Source of the DNA: Batkoa obscura | Lineage: Eukaryota > Entomophthoromycota > Entomophthoromycetes > Entomophthorales > Batkoaceae | Direction: 5' to 3' | DNA length: 64,000 nt | Assembly (NCBI GenBank): GCA_030770535.1 | Contig: JASVEC010000005.1 | Span: 434,001 to 498,000 of the forward strand | Shown here: positions 11,592 to 22,334 of the stretch, in pieces | Layout: each line of letters begins with the position of its first letter | Position numbering within the stretch: position 1 is the stretch's first letter | The notes under the pieces: model-generated | Seen by the model: the letters and a program-made list of their open reading frames with translations, nothing else | Told to the model about the DNA's origin: nothing | Databases searched by the model: none | Position numbers and translations under genes: made by a program

Positions 11592-12031
11592 AGTTATTAG
11601 CTATTAATTGTAGCTCTTGCAATAATTTCGAATTATTTTTTGACTTAAAGGCAAGGGTATCAAAATGAAAGATTTATTTGAGTCATCGACCTAACCTTGG
11701 ATAATAATAATTAAAATTTTTTGTGACAAATATAAATTACTTATATGTTATTTTAAACTTTAAATAAAAATTTTAATGGTACTATTTTTTTTACGAGTTT
11801 ATCATTTAAAAGGTTATAGTGGAATATAGAAAAATTAGTTTTGGTCGGAACGATCCTTGCGGGTAGTGTAGTTGATTTACAATATACACGCCCTTACTTA
11901 AAATTTCAAGGCTTGACTTTAATTTTTGTCTTTTGTAAATGTCATCAAAGATACAAGTCCAACAAAAAAACAGTATATAAACACATATTATCAAAAACAT
12001 AGATTTTAAAAAAAAATAGATACAAAAAACA

Positions 12032-13008
12032 AGATCAACGATTCTCAAAGAATGCTGTTCTACTCCTGCTGTAATAGTCAACTCAGGGGATTATCAAATC
12101 CAAGGTACTTTTTCTAAAGTGGATGATTTAGATTATTACACTATTGGAAATAGTGATAAAAAAGTTATATTACTCTATGATATTCTAGGTTATCATACCA
12201 ACAACTTTCAATTCTCTGATATTTTATCTAAATTAACTGAGTACCAAATCATTGTCCCAGATTTCTTTCGTGGAAAACCATGGCCTCCACATGAATTGCC
12301 AGTTACATAGTAAATTTATTATTATTTATTGATCTATCTAATATATTTATATTAACTTTGATTTTAGTATGCAACAAATGATTGATTGGGCAACTGTAGA
12401 GAATGGTTATGAAAATAGAGTATCAAAAGATTTAAATTTATTAATCAACCACTTTGATAAATCTACTCTTAATAATCAATATGGTTTAATCGGATTCTGT
12501 TGGGGTGGATTAATGATATTTGATGCATTAAATAGTAATCAATTTGTAGCTGGTATTGCTGCTCATCCTTCTATGTTAACGGAACAAAACTTCAAAAACC
12601 TAAAAGATCCTATTTTATTGGCACCTACTAAACAAGAAGAGGATATTATAAGCTATATTTAATTGTATATCAATATTTTTATTTAACTGATTTTTATATA
12701 TTTAGATTCCATTTTTTGATTTAATTCCATCAGATGTAAAATCTAAAAGTGAACTTTATGATTTTACAGATCAAATCCATGGGTTTGCAGCATCAAGGGG
12801 AGATTTTCAAGATCATAAAATCATTAAAAGAGTTAATGATCTTCTTACTGCTAGTCAACATTTTTTAACAAAACATTTTAAACAAACTATCAATCTTAAT
12901 ATGTGGTGTTTTTTTTGGCTTCATTATTTTTTCCATCTTTCAAGCGCTATTTTAGCGGAAAAATTGTTAGTAAAATTCTTAAACAAAAAAATACATCCCC
13001 ATATCTAA
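12032..13008 (+). pseudogene. Dienelactone-hydrolase-like gene B, inactivated, MITE in last exon
   Basis: Near-identical in exons to genes C and D. Homologous exons are 12032-12309, 12368-12647 and 12706-13008, with the nucleophile motif GFCWGG intact. Three changes argue against function. The codon at the paralogues' start ATG is not ATG; the first alternative is a GTG at 12119. The intron 2 donor reads ATAAGC where C and D have GTAAGT, so read-through stops after DIISYI. A MITE (12903-13000) lies three codons before the ancestral stop. The MITE plus its duplicated ATAT adds 102 bp, is open in this frame, and the ancestral TAA (13006-13008) still closes the frame. A start further upstream or use of an alternative donor could rescue it, but the simplest reading is a recent pseudogene. 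Confidence 0.8.
12903..13000 (+). mobile_element. 98-bp MITE copy with proven insertion site
   Basis: 98 bp, flanked by ATAT (12899-12902 and 13001-13004). The paralogue at 16.6 kb has the uninterrupted site with a single ATAT in CTTAATATCTAATTT, which defines element ends and a 4-bp target duplication directly. Confidence 0.92.
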
Positions 13009-13674
13009 TTTAAAATGAAATGCAACTTAATACTAAACCAGTTCTTGTGATAATTTATATATATTGATAAACCTTTAGAATGAGAAAGTGGCTTATATAA
13101 ACTTAACTTAGTGTTTAAACTATTTTTAGCATTTAATACATTTTTAACGTTATACAAAAATATACAAATTAGTTTATTAAAAAAGTTAGAGTATCGAATC
13201 AATATCTGGTATCCAATATATCTATTCGATAGGAAAAATTTAATTTTGCTAAAAAAAATTCAATTACTACTAAATAATTAAATTTTTTAAAAATAAACGC
13301 CATTTATACCAACTAATGTCAATAATAAAGAAGATTCATGAATATTAATATATTAAAAAAAGGCTATTGTTGAATTTAATATATATTTATTCTTTAATTT
13401 AATATATTAGGTATAGTTTAATCAATTAATTGGAATTTTAATAGAACTTAATCAATTAGTTAACTAAGAATAAAAGAACAATCAATTTTAATTTTTTAAA
13501 ATATACCAGTAAGATTAAGGAGCTTCTCTAAGTTTGATTTTCGACCAATAGAAATCAACTTTAGAATTTAGCCACTTTATTTTTTAAGATTAATTCATCA
13601 GTCAAGAAAACACACCATTTTACTAATTTTATTAATCGTTTCTTTAACGTAAACTAATATCAAAAATATCTATA
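13009..13674. other. Intergenic stretch upstream of the MAPKKK gene
   Basis: AT-rich. Holds several related AATTTAATATATTA-type runs near 13360-13410 and TTAATCAATTA(A/G)TT repeats near 13410-13465. No frame supported. Confidence 0.4.
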
Positions 13675-16430
13675 ATGAAAGGTTTCAATGGCTTTAAAGT
13701 TAAAGAAAATAATAATCGTCAACCTAGTAATAGCCAATTACAAAGTTATAAGCAAAGTCATGGCCCAGCAAGTTTAAATTTATCAACCATATCAAATTTC
13801 AATTTACCTCAATTAGAAAAAGAAGAGAATCTATTAAGGAAACATCCGGCTTTAGATTGGAGTGAAAGACAAGTATTGCAATGGTTAAATGATAAAGAGT
13901 TAAATGAATTCGAAAATTATTTTATAAGTAAGAATTTGTATCTTTTATAAACTAAAGAAATTGAAATTAAGTTTTATTTTTTATAATTTGTTTATAGAAA
14001 ACGATATCAATGGGGAAGTGCTATTAGAAATCAATAATGAATATTTAAAAATGATGGGTATTATAAAAGTAGGCTCAAGAGTCCGAATATTGTCCGCTAT
14101 TAACTTATTAAAGAGAGAATATTTAATTAAATTAAAAGATATGGCCAATCATAAGCAAATTTATTCAGCCCCATTATATCAAACCAATAATAAAATTCAA
14201 CCTAAACTATCGCCTATTGGTACATTTAATGCATTACTAAGGAGATCTAGAAGTAATATTAATAATGATAAAGAAAATACAAATTCATTGAATTCATTGT
14301 ATTCTATTTATTCCGACCCCTCACCACCCATTTCTCCAGAGATTCAGGTAATTTTGAGATTATTTATGCTTTATTTTAGCTAAAGTTTCAATTTTTACTA
14401 TATATTGTAGCCCAGTTTACGTATCTTTGGTTCGGATGGAAAAACAAAAACAGTAATATTAAGGGATGTTAAAGATCGAGAAAAAATATGGCAAGATATA
14501 TTAAAATCTTTTGGTGTTGAAGAAGGCACGGAAAAATATGCTATATTTTTAGTTTCTGGAGAAGCGAGTAAATTTGATATTTAGAATATTTAACAAACTT
14601 ATAATGAGATAATTTTCAATTTTTATAGCAAGATGTTTAAACTCCCAAGAACTATATGAAATATGTCAAGATAACTCTAGAAGTTTGAGAGAAAAATTAA
14701 TATTAAGAAAAAGACATTTAAATAAACATCATGTCTCTTCAAATAACCTCACACCCAATAACAATAATAGAAAAGAAACTCAAAGTTCACCAACTAGTTC
14801 AAAAGCAGTAACAAAACAAAATAAATTAACTAAAATATTTGGTACCCGCCCACCAAGCGAATTGATTAGTTCTAATTTAATGCAATTTTTTCCGGATCAT
14901 AAAACAGAAGGTGTAACTGAAGCTTTATATAATTTACAAAATTCAAGACCTAGACCAGTTAAAAACAATATTACTAATGTTAATAATAGTAATAACAGTA
15001 TTAATGATAATATGTTAAATAATAATAATACATCAATGATATATTCCCGAAGAACTAAATTAGAAACATTGAATGAAGTAACAGTGAATGGGATGTGTGA
15101 AGGGAATGAGGGTGTTGGAAATAAAGAATTTAAATGTGATTGGGTTAAAGGACCATGTATTGGTTCAGGTTCTTTTGGAGATGTTTATTTAGGATTAAAT
15201 CCAATTAACGGAGAATTAATGGCAGTAAAACAAGTGTTATTACCTGATATTTATAATACTAGTTCCTCTGTTAAATTATCACAAGTAATTTACTATTATT
15301 AATGAATGTTTAATAAGATAATTAATCTCTTTTATTATATATAATAGCAAAGATTAGATGCTTTGCAAAGAGAAATTGAATTATTAAAAGGATTTAATCA
15401 TCCTAATATTGTTAGATATTTGGGTAAATTTTTTACTATAATAGCATAACAATATATAATAAAGATTAATCCACCATCTTAGGTTCTGAAGTAAAAGATA
15501 AGCACTTGAATATCCTCCTTGAATATGTTCCTGGGGGCTCAGTAAGTGGCCAATTAAATGATTATGGTCCGTTCAAAGAAACCTTAATTCAAGTTTATGT
15601 AAAGCAAATCTTAGTTGGTTTAAGTTTTTTACATTCTCAAAATATCGTACATCGAGATATTAAGGGAGGAAATATATTGGTAGATAATAAAGGTATTGTT
15701 AAAATTACTGATTTTGGAGTGAGTAAGAAGCTACAAGAAGAAGTATTATCTTCATTGACTAATCAAAGGACAAGTTTACAGGGTAAGTGGAGTTATTAAG
15801 TTTTATTGGAAATGAAATGTTAATCAAGTTTTTTTATTTTAGGATCAATTTATTGGTAGGATGATTTGAACAAAAGGATTTTTGATATGGTACTTAACAT
15901 TCTATTTAGGATGGCACCTGAAGTTATTAAACAAACTCATTATACCATTAAGGCAGATATATGGTAATAATAATATATAGTGTATAATAATTAAATAATA
16001 AGTAATAATCCCAATATTTATACAAATAGGGCCCTAGGATGTTTAGTTATTGAAATGTTAACAGGTAAACATCCTTATCCTCATTTTAATCAAATGCAAG
16101 CTATATTTAAGGTAAGGCAGTTACTATTTATTCATTTATTTAAAGGGGAAATTATAGAAGGATAGGATTAGGCTATTATATCTTATAATTAATGTTTCTT
16201 TTATATAATTTAGATTGGCTGTGATGTTGCACCAGATATACCAGAACATTCATCTAATTTAGTCAAATCTTTTTTACAAAAAACATTTATTATGTAAGTC
16301 CAATAATAATTCTAATTGATTAGTTTTTAATAGTAAATAAATATTCTTTTATATTAGTGATCATGAACAACGACCTACAGCTATTGAATTATTAAATCAT
16401 CCATTTGTTATGGGTCAAATTAAAGATTAA
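13675..16430 (+). CDS. STE11: STE11-type MAP kinase kinase kinase (11 exons)
   Basis: Ser/Thr kinase at the top of a MAPK cascade, expected to phosphorylate a Ste7/Pbs2-type MAPKK in pheromone, stress or morphogenesis signalling. Exons 13675-13927, 13998-14347, 14411-14567, 14629-15284, 15348-15423, 15483-15782, 15843-15855, 15910-15963, 16030-16111, 16214-16293 and 16358-16430 join in phase (697 aa). A SAM domain lies at about 60-122 and a Ras-binding-like beta-rich segment at about 202-253. The linker is Asn-rich. The kinase domain starts near 425 with GSGSFG, then the alphaC helix [13 protein letters not shown] (Asp556), DFG and WMAPE, and ends at the C terminus. Exon 7 is only 13 nt and encodes SIY just before WMAPE. 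SAM plus Ras-binding plus C-terminal kinase matches the Ste11/Byr2 family. Confidence 0.92.
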
Positions 16431-16641
16431 ATAAATTGAAAAAGGATAGTTGGTTGGATGAGTTTTTTTGATAAAAAAAAACTAAAGAAATCTATTAAGT
16501 TAAATGTTGAAGCTTTTTTTATATTGACGGTAAAAGAAACATGGACTTAATAATGAATTTTTTATATTTGTTTGGTTTTATATTGTTTTTAATTTAATAA
16601 AAAGAGGGAAGAAAATAAAGTCGAAATAAGTTCATTTTAAA

Positions 16642-17511
16642 TTAGATATTAAGATTGATAGTTTGTTTAAAATGTTTTGTTAAAAAATGTTGACTTGCTA
16701 TGAGTAACTCGTTAACTCTTTTAAAGTTTTCACTATCTTGAAAGTCTCCCCTTGATGCTGCAAACCCATGGATTTGATCTGTAAAATCATGAAGTTCACT
16801 TTTAGATTTTACATCTGATGGAATTAAATCAAAAAATGGAATCTAATAAAATGAAGATTAGAAACAAAATAAATTTAATTATTAAAATAACTTACAATAT
16901 CCTCTTCTTGTTTAGTAGGTGCCAATAAAATAGGACCTTTTAGGTTTTTGAAGTTTTGTTCCGTTAACATAGAAGGATGAGCAGCAATACCAGCTACAAA
17001 TTGATTACTATTTAATGCATCAAATATCATTAATCCACCCCAACAGAATCCGATTAAACCATATTGATTATTAAGAGTAGATTTATCAAAGTGGTTGATT
17101 AATAAATTTAAATCTTTTGATACTCTATTTTCATAACCATTCTCTACTCCTGCCCACTTAATAAGTTTTTGAACACTAAAATCAAAGTTAATATAAATAT
17201 ATCAGATAGATCAATAAATAATAATAAATTTACTATGTAACTGGCAATTCATGTGGAGGCCATGGTTTTGCACGAAAGGAATCTGGGACAATGATTTGGT
17301 ACTCAGTTAATTTAGATAAAATATCAGAGAATTGAAAGTTGTTGGTATGATAACCTAGAATATCATAGAGTAATATAACTTTTTTATCACTATTTCCAAT
17401 AGTGTAATAATCTAAATCATCCACTTTAGAAAAAGTACCTTGAATTTGATAATCCCCTGAGTTGACTATTACAGCAGGAGTAGAACAGCATTCTTTGGGT
17501 ATAGTCGACAT
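16642..17511 (-). CDS. Dienelactone-hydrolase-family protein C (3 exons)
   Basis: Second intact member of the hydrolase set, 252 aa. Exons on the minus strand are 17234-17511, 16896-17175 and 16642-16842. The N terminus is MSTIPKECC; the nucleophile Cys is in GFCWGG and the His in IHGFAASRGD. The acid position reads PTKQEED. It is a patchwork. Exon 1, intron 1, most of exon 2 and the C-terminal extension QTINLNI match gene B, while the first codons of exon 2 (VQKLIKWAG) and intron 2 match gene D. One residue pair in exon 1 (DSFRAKPW against DFFRGKPW elsewhere) is unusual near the active-site wall. Cytosolic, substrate unknown. Confidence 0.87.
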
Positions 17512-17546
17512 GTTTTTTTTTAAATGTTTAGTCAGTATTATGACGA

Positions 17547-17556
17547 GATTTATATA
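17547..17556 (-). promoter_or_regulatory. TATA-box-like element of hydrolase C
   Basis: On the minus strand TATATAAATC lies about 36-45 bp upstream of the ATG at 17511, a typical promoter spacing. Confidence 0.4.
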
Positions 17557-17934
17557 CTTTTTTGAGATTTTTTATTAGATTTCAACTTTATTGTATTTTA
17601 CTCAAGAACAGTATCGAAAAGCTGATTTTTTATTCTTTAAAAAATAGAATCTATATCCCTTAAAATTAAAAAATATAAAAAATCAATATTAGTAACTTAT
17701 AATAATAAAACTAAACTAGAAGGTGAGCAACGCTTTGTAAGTATTCCTAATTGTTTTGTTGAAATTTCTAATTTTGGATAGTTATTAATGAATTTTGATA
17801 ATATATTTGATTAATTAAACTATATTGAGTTAAAATAAAAGATGTGTTAATAATATCACTTGATTAATTAAATAAAATGTGTATTACTCAATTTATTCCC
17901 ATTTATAAATATTAGATAGATGTATTCTTAATAT
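17557..17934. other. Intergenic stretch
   Basis: Spacer between hydrolase C and a MITE. No gene or RNA seen. Confidence 0.4.
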
Positions 17935-18033
17935 GGGGATGTATTTTTGCGTTTGAGAATTTTGCTAACAATTTTTCCATTTAAATAGTGCTTAAAAGAC
18001 GGAAAAAGTAATGAAGCCAAAAAAGACACCCCC
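17935..18033 (-). mobile_element. 98-bp MITE copy with ATAT duplication
   Basis: 99 bp, GGGGATGT...CACCCCC, flanked by ATAT at 17931-17934 and 18034-18037. Confidence 0.85.
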
Positions 18034-18643
18034 ATATAAACTATTATATAAAAGTACTCTCGTCATAAGATCTAATAACAAAATTGGTTTCTAACTATTA
18101 TTGGATTTTTAGCGATCTTTACCCGATAACGTTTATGAATTTTTTAAAACCCTTATTTGAATAAGCTGATGAGTTTACTATGCTTTTGATCAAAAAAGTT
18201 TAATGGGCAAAAACTAAGTGAATTGCTTCCCCTTTAGCTCCCTCTCCTCTCTCCCACGATTATATGGGACTCCGTCTGGAGAACAATAGTGAAACAGATC
18301 CCATTTCATCTTCCTGATTCTTCCAAAGGTAGGAAAGTACTGGATTCGAATCCTACTTTACCAAGTGGTTCCACTTAACCGCTTTGTCCCTTAAGTTTAC
18401 TGATTTAAGTATTTTATTTTTATTTTAGTCAATAAAACACTTAGAGTTTCGGGCTTCCAAAAGTAAAATAATAATAATAACAGATATAAAATTAAACCGA
18501 AATAATTCATATTCAAATTCTAAAATTTTATAAACATAGAAACAAATCATGATGCTAGCTGCTTTACTTTTAAATTACATTTCCTTTAACTGATTAAGAT
18601 ATAAACTAATCACTTAGTTATTGTTTAGGTAACCGTTAATAAT
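18034..18643. other. Spacer with a GC-richer island
   Basis: Positions 18225-18400 are visibly richer in G and C than anything around and contain a B-box-like palindrome GGATTCGAATCC at about 18342. A complete tRNA fold could not be built. About 18150-18215 resembles 20035-20110, so part of the spacer is a diverged duplicate. Confidence 0.4.
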
Positions 18644-19483
18644 TTATTTAAAATGTTTTGTTAAAAAATGTTGACTAGCAGTAAGAAGATCATTAACTCT
18701 TTTAAAGTTTTCACTATCTTGAAAGTCTCCCCTTGATGCTGCAAACCCATGGATTTGATCTGTAAAATCATGAAGTTCACTTTTAGATTTTACATCTGAT
18801 GGAATTAAATCAAAAAATGGAATCTAATAAAATGAAGATTAGAAACAAAATAAATTTAATTATTAAAATAACTTACAATATCCTCTTCTTGTTTAGTAGG
18901 TGCCAATAAAATAGGATCTTTTAGGTTTTTGAAGTTTTGTTCCGTTAACATAGAAGGATGAGCAGCAATACCAGCTACAAATTGATTACTATTTAATGCA
19001 TCAAATATCATTAATCCACCCCAACAGAATCCGATTAAACCATATTGATTATTAAGAGTAGATTTATTAAAGTGGTTGATTAATAACTTTAAATCTTTTG
19101 ATACTCTATTTTCATAACCATTCTCTACTCCTGCCCACTTAATAAGTTTTTGAACACTAGAATATATAAAATAAGATTAGGTTAATTGAGATGAATAAAA
19201 CTTACTCTTTAGGTGGTAAATCACTTCCAGGCCATGGTTTTCCACGAAAGAAATCTGGGACAATGATTTGGTACTCAGTTAATTTAGATAAAATATCAGA
19301 GAATTGAAAGTTGTTGGTATGATAACCTAGAATATCATAGAGTAATATAACTTTTTTATCACTATTTCCAATAGTGTAATAATCTAAATCATCCACTTTA
19401 GAAAAAGTACCTTGAATTTGATAATCCCCTGAGTTGACTATTACAGCAGGAGTAGAACAGCATTCTTTAGATATGTTTGACAT
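18644..19483 (-). CDS. Dienelactone-hydrolase-family protein D (3 exons)
   Basis: 245 aa from exons 19206-19483, 18877-19156 and 18644-18823 on the minus strand. The start MSNISKECC, exon 2 with GFCWGG (Cys nucleophile), PTKQEED and IHGFAASRGD are all intact. It ends HFLTKHFK, without the extra QTINLNI tail of B and C. It lies in tandem with C (about 1.1 kb between them), same strand, and shares nearly identical exons and intron 2 with it, so the pair is a recent duplication or is homogenised by gene conversion. A TATAAAAAG-like element lies upstream on the minus strand. Role as for the family: hydrolysis of small esters or lactones in the cytosol. Confidence 0.88.
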
Positions 19484-19877
19484 TTTTTTATAATTGTTTT
19501 TTGTTGATATTTATACATTGATGTCTTTTTATACTTTCCAAAATTGATTTTATCGGACTTAAATTTTTTGATTTTTTAAGAATAAAATTTAATTTTTTTG
19601 ATGATGTATTCTGGATAAACCTGCAATTGAAATTTTACTATTAGTAATCTAAACAAGTCATCAAAAATATTGAATTGACAATAGTATTGAAATTTTTTAA
19701 TAATTTAATTAGGTTATTAAATTTATTATCATTATTAATAGATGGCATTAGTTTATCTGATGCATTATAATATTAAATTAAACATAAAAATGGATTGGTA
19801 ATACTACTATATCAGTTTTCCTTGTAAAAAACGCGCATTAGTAAAGCTATTTAACTATAAATTAATAATTGTTATAT

Positions 19878-19976
19878 AGGACTGTTTTTTTAGTTTCATC
19901 ACTTTTTCCATTTTTTTAAGCGTTGTTTGAGTAGAAAGATTGTCAGTAAAATCCTTAAACAAAAAAATATATTCTC
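19878..19976 (+). mobile_element. 98-bp MITE copy with ATAT duplication
   Basis: 99 bp with a diverged 5' tip (AGGACTG) and 3' tip (TATTCTC), flanked by ATAT at 19874-19877 and 19977-19980. Confidence 0.7.
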
Positions 19977-20585
19977 ATATGATACTTTTCATAAATTTAT
20001 GTTACATTTTTAGCCAATAAACATGAATTTAAATTCTTTATTTGAGTAAGCCAATAAGCCCACTATTCTTTTAATTGAAAGAAATATAAAATGAGCTTTA
20101 ATGGGCAGAAAGTGATCATGTATCAAATTGATATAATACATAGTTCAACAAATCTTAATTTTAAACTTAATGTTAGAATCAATGAATGACTGATACTACT
20201 CTAAGGAAATTCATGCTAACTTGGTTTATTATGACTGGGGATGGAATTTGTTTATTTTTAAAAAACTTAATTTAAAAAAAAATCGATAAACATTTTCAAG
20301 CTTTGAGTTTCTTTTGATCAAGAAGATTTAGTGTAAATTTTATTTATGTCAATAGTAGTTCATTTTGCTTTTTATGCATATAGTATATACTAATAAAGCA
20401 AATAATTGAAGTTCTTTAACTCATTGCTATTTATTTTTATTTTCTTATTAGTGTTGGTTTATAAACTTTATCTAAATAGGATCATCAAGTGATAAACCAA
20501 AATTATATTTAACTAAATATTAAAATTTCAATATCCTAAGTTTTATTTTCAAAGAAACAATTAGCAATATCAACTATTTTAAAAA
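19977..20585. other. Intergenic stretch upstream of first lipase
   Basis: No gene seen. About 20035-20110 resembles 18150-18215 downstream of another MITE. Confidence 0.4.
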
Positions 20586-21587
20586 ATGAATTACACTTTT
20601 GTATTGCTATTTTATTGCACTATTTTGGGGTTACTCCAGAGCCAAAGGTTCCGTACCAATTCATTTCAAAATTATCCAATCATTATACCTCCAAGAGAAC
20701 CGGATGACGCAGCCTATGAAACTAACTTAATAAACAACTTAATGAACTTAACTGTCAATGCTGAAGATAATGAGGTAAAAAAAAGTGAACGTACCTTAAT
20801 TATCTCAAAGATTAAAAAGACTACCGAAGAAGAATCTAAAGATTATGTGATCTTTGCATCTTCCGTCTATTGCCCTAAAGAGCAAATAATAAATTGGTCC
20901 TGTTCACGATGTCGTCTAAGAAGTGATATTACTCAAGCCATGGTATTTGAACATAAAAATACGGAGTCCCGAGCTTTTATCACCGTTGACCACAAAAATC
21001 GTAATGTAATTATTGCCTTTCGTGGTAGTGCCAATTTAAAAAATTGGTTGCAAAATGTCAAAATACTTAAAAGTGAACTGCTTCCTAATAATCCAGAAGT
21101 ACAAGTGCATCTTGGTTTTAAACAATGTATGGGCGCTTTAAGACCAAATTATTTACCTGTAATTTCTAATTTATTAAAAACTTACCCAAATTACCATTTA
21201 ATTGTTACTGGTCACTCTCTAGGTGGTGCAGTAGCCTCATTGGCAGCAGCAGATCTCTATTTTACTTTAAAACTACCCTCTGAAAGAGTAAAATTATTCA
21301 CTTATGGTGAACCTCGGGTAGGTAATAATGAATTTGCTAAATGGTATGATTTATTACCTTATTATTCTTCAAGGGTAGTGAATAAAAATGATATTGTACC
21401 ACGATTACCACCTAGATTATTAGGGTTCTCTCATCGTAACAATGAGATCTGGTTGACAAAATCAGGATCACAGCAGTGTTCTTCCCTAGCATTAGAAGAT
21501 TCAAAATGTTCATTGTCTGTCAATTCCTTTCTGTCAGTTACAGATCATATGAAATATTGGGATACACAAATGGGGCATAAGTGTTAG
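20586..21587 (+). CDS. Secreted class 3 lipase L1
   Basis: Extracellular triacylglycerol lipase of the fungal lipase (class 3) family, hydrolysing ester bonds of acylglycerols. 333 aa, one exon. Residues 1-18 are a signal peptide (MNYTFVLLFYCTILGLLQ). The oxyanion-side motif AFRGSANLKNW is followed by VTGHSLGG with nucleophile Ser211, Asp in NKNDIVPRLPP and His in DHMKYWD. Cysteines CPKE and CSRC flank the start of the catalytic domain and QQCSS/SKCS lies near the C terminus, as expected for disulfide-linked secreted lipases. About 90 residues precede the core. It forms a tandem pair with L2 (same subfamily) and stands upstream of L3 and L4 on the same strand. Substrate range cannot be read from sequence. 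Confidence 0.92.
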   Translation: MNYTFVLLFYCTILGLLQSQRFRTNSFQNYPIIIPPREPDDAAYETNLINNLMNLTVNAEDNEVKKSERTLIISKIKKTTEEESKDYVIFASSVYCPKEQIINWSCSRCRLRSDITQAMVFEHKNTESRAFITVDHKNRNVIIAFRGSANLKNWLQNVKILKSELLPNNPEVQVHLGFKQCMGALRPNYLPVISNLLKTYPNYHLIVTGHSLGGAVASLAAADLYFTLKLPSERVKLFTYGEPRVGNNEFAKWYDLLPYYSSRVVNKNDIVPRLPPRLLGFSHRNNEIWLTKSGSQQCSSLALEDSKCSLSVNSFLSVTDHMKYWDTQMGHKC

Positions 21588-22334
21588 AATTGGGTGGATT
21601 TGGAGTTAAAAGTAGGTTGTAGGGCTTTAGATAAAAAGATTGAATTAACCTTATCGCGAGCTGATTCATTTTAAATACGGCATTTTAACAGTTAGCGATA
21701 ATTAAATTTTGATTGATAAATTTTGAGTCTTTTTTAAAATTAGTGTTTATTAAATAGAATAACTGAAATTAGGTACATCGTTTATAGAGTTTTACATAGT
21801 AATAAATTATTTTTATTACGGCGTTTGTATTTTTTGAAAGTAAATAACTTTTCTAAAAAAGTTTTTAGGGCTTTTAATGGTTTTCAAATTCAAAACTCAC
21901 TGTTAAAAAATTCAATATAGTGATTTTTACATCAAGTATTAATAAAAAATGTATTTTGTTAAATACAAATATTTATTTACAACAAATAGCACTTTTTTAA
22001 TATATACAAGTCCTAAAAAATTTGATGTTTTTTTAGGTTAAAATTACAAATTATTTTTTGAGAAATATAGTGAAGTTTTACATGGGATGACATGATATTA
22101 AAATGAAACATCTTTTATCTTATTTATTTATTGACATATTGAAAAGATACAAAAAAATCAATTAAAAATTGATACTAGTATTTATTTCGTACACCTTTTT
22201 CGCTACTCTGCCCTTCCTAGTCTCACTAGTTTTAATTTTTTTGTACTCTTCAAATAGGATCTTCTGATGATAGTCAATTTTAAAAAAAAGTGAATGCTAA
22301 AAAATAGTAACAATACTTTTTATTGAGTTCAAAA
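21588..22334. other. Intergenic spacer between L1 and L2
   Basis: AT-rich. Both L1 and L2 have an ATAGGATC(A/T)TC-like motif about 70-110 bp before the ATG (near 20476 and 22256), possibly a shared promoter element. No gene seen. Confidence 0.4.

Noticed and set aside
18300-18370. tRNA gene candidate around GGATTCGAATCC
   Set aside because: The palindrome mimics a T arm but no acceptor, D or anticodon stem could be paired on either strand.
22323-22334. Upstream TTG start for lipase L2
   Set aside because: The ATG at 22335 gives a proper signal peptide and matches L1 in length.
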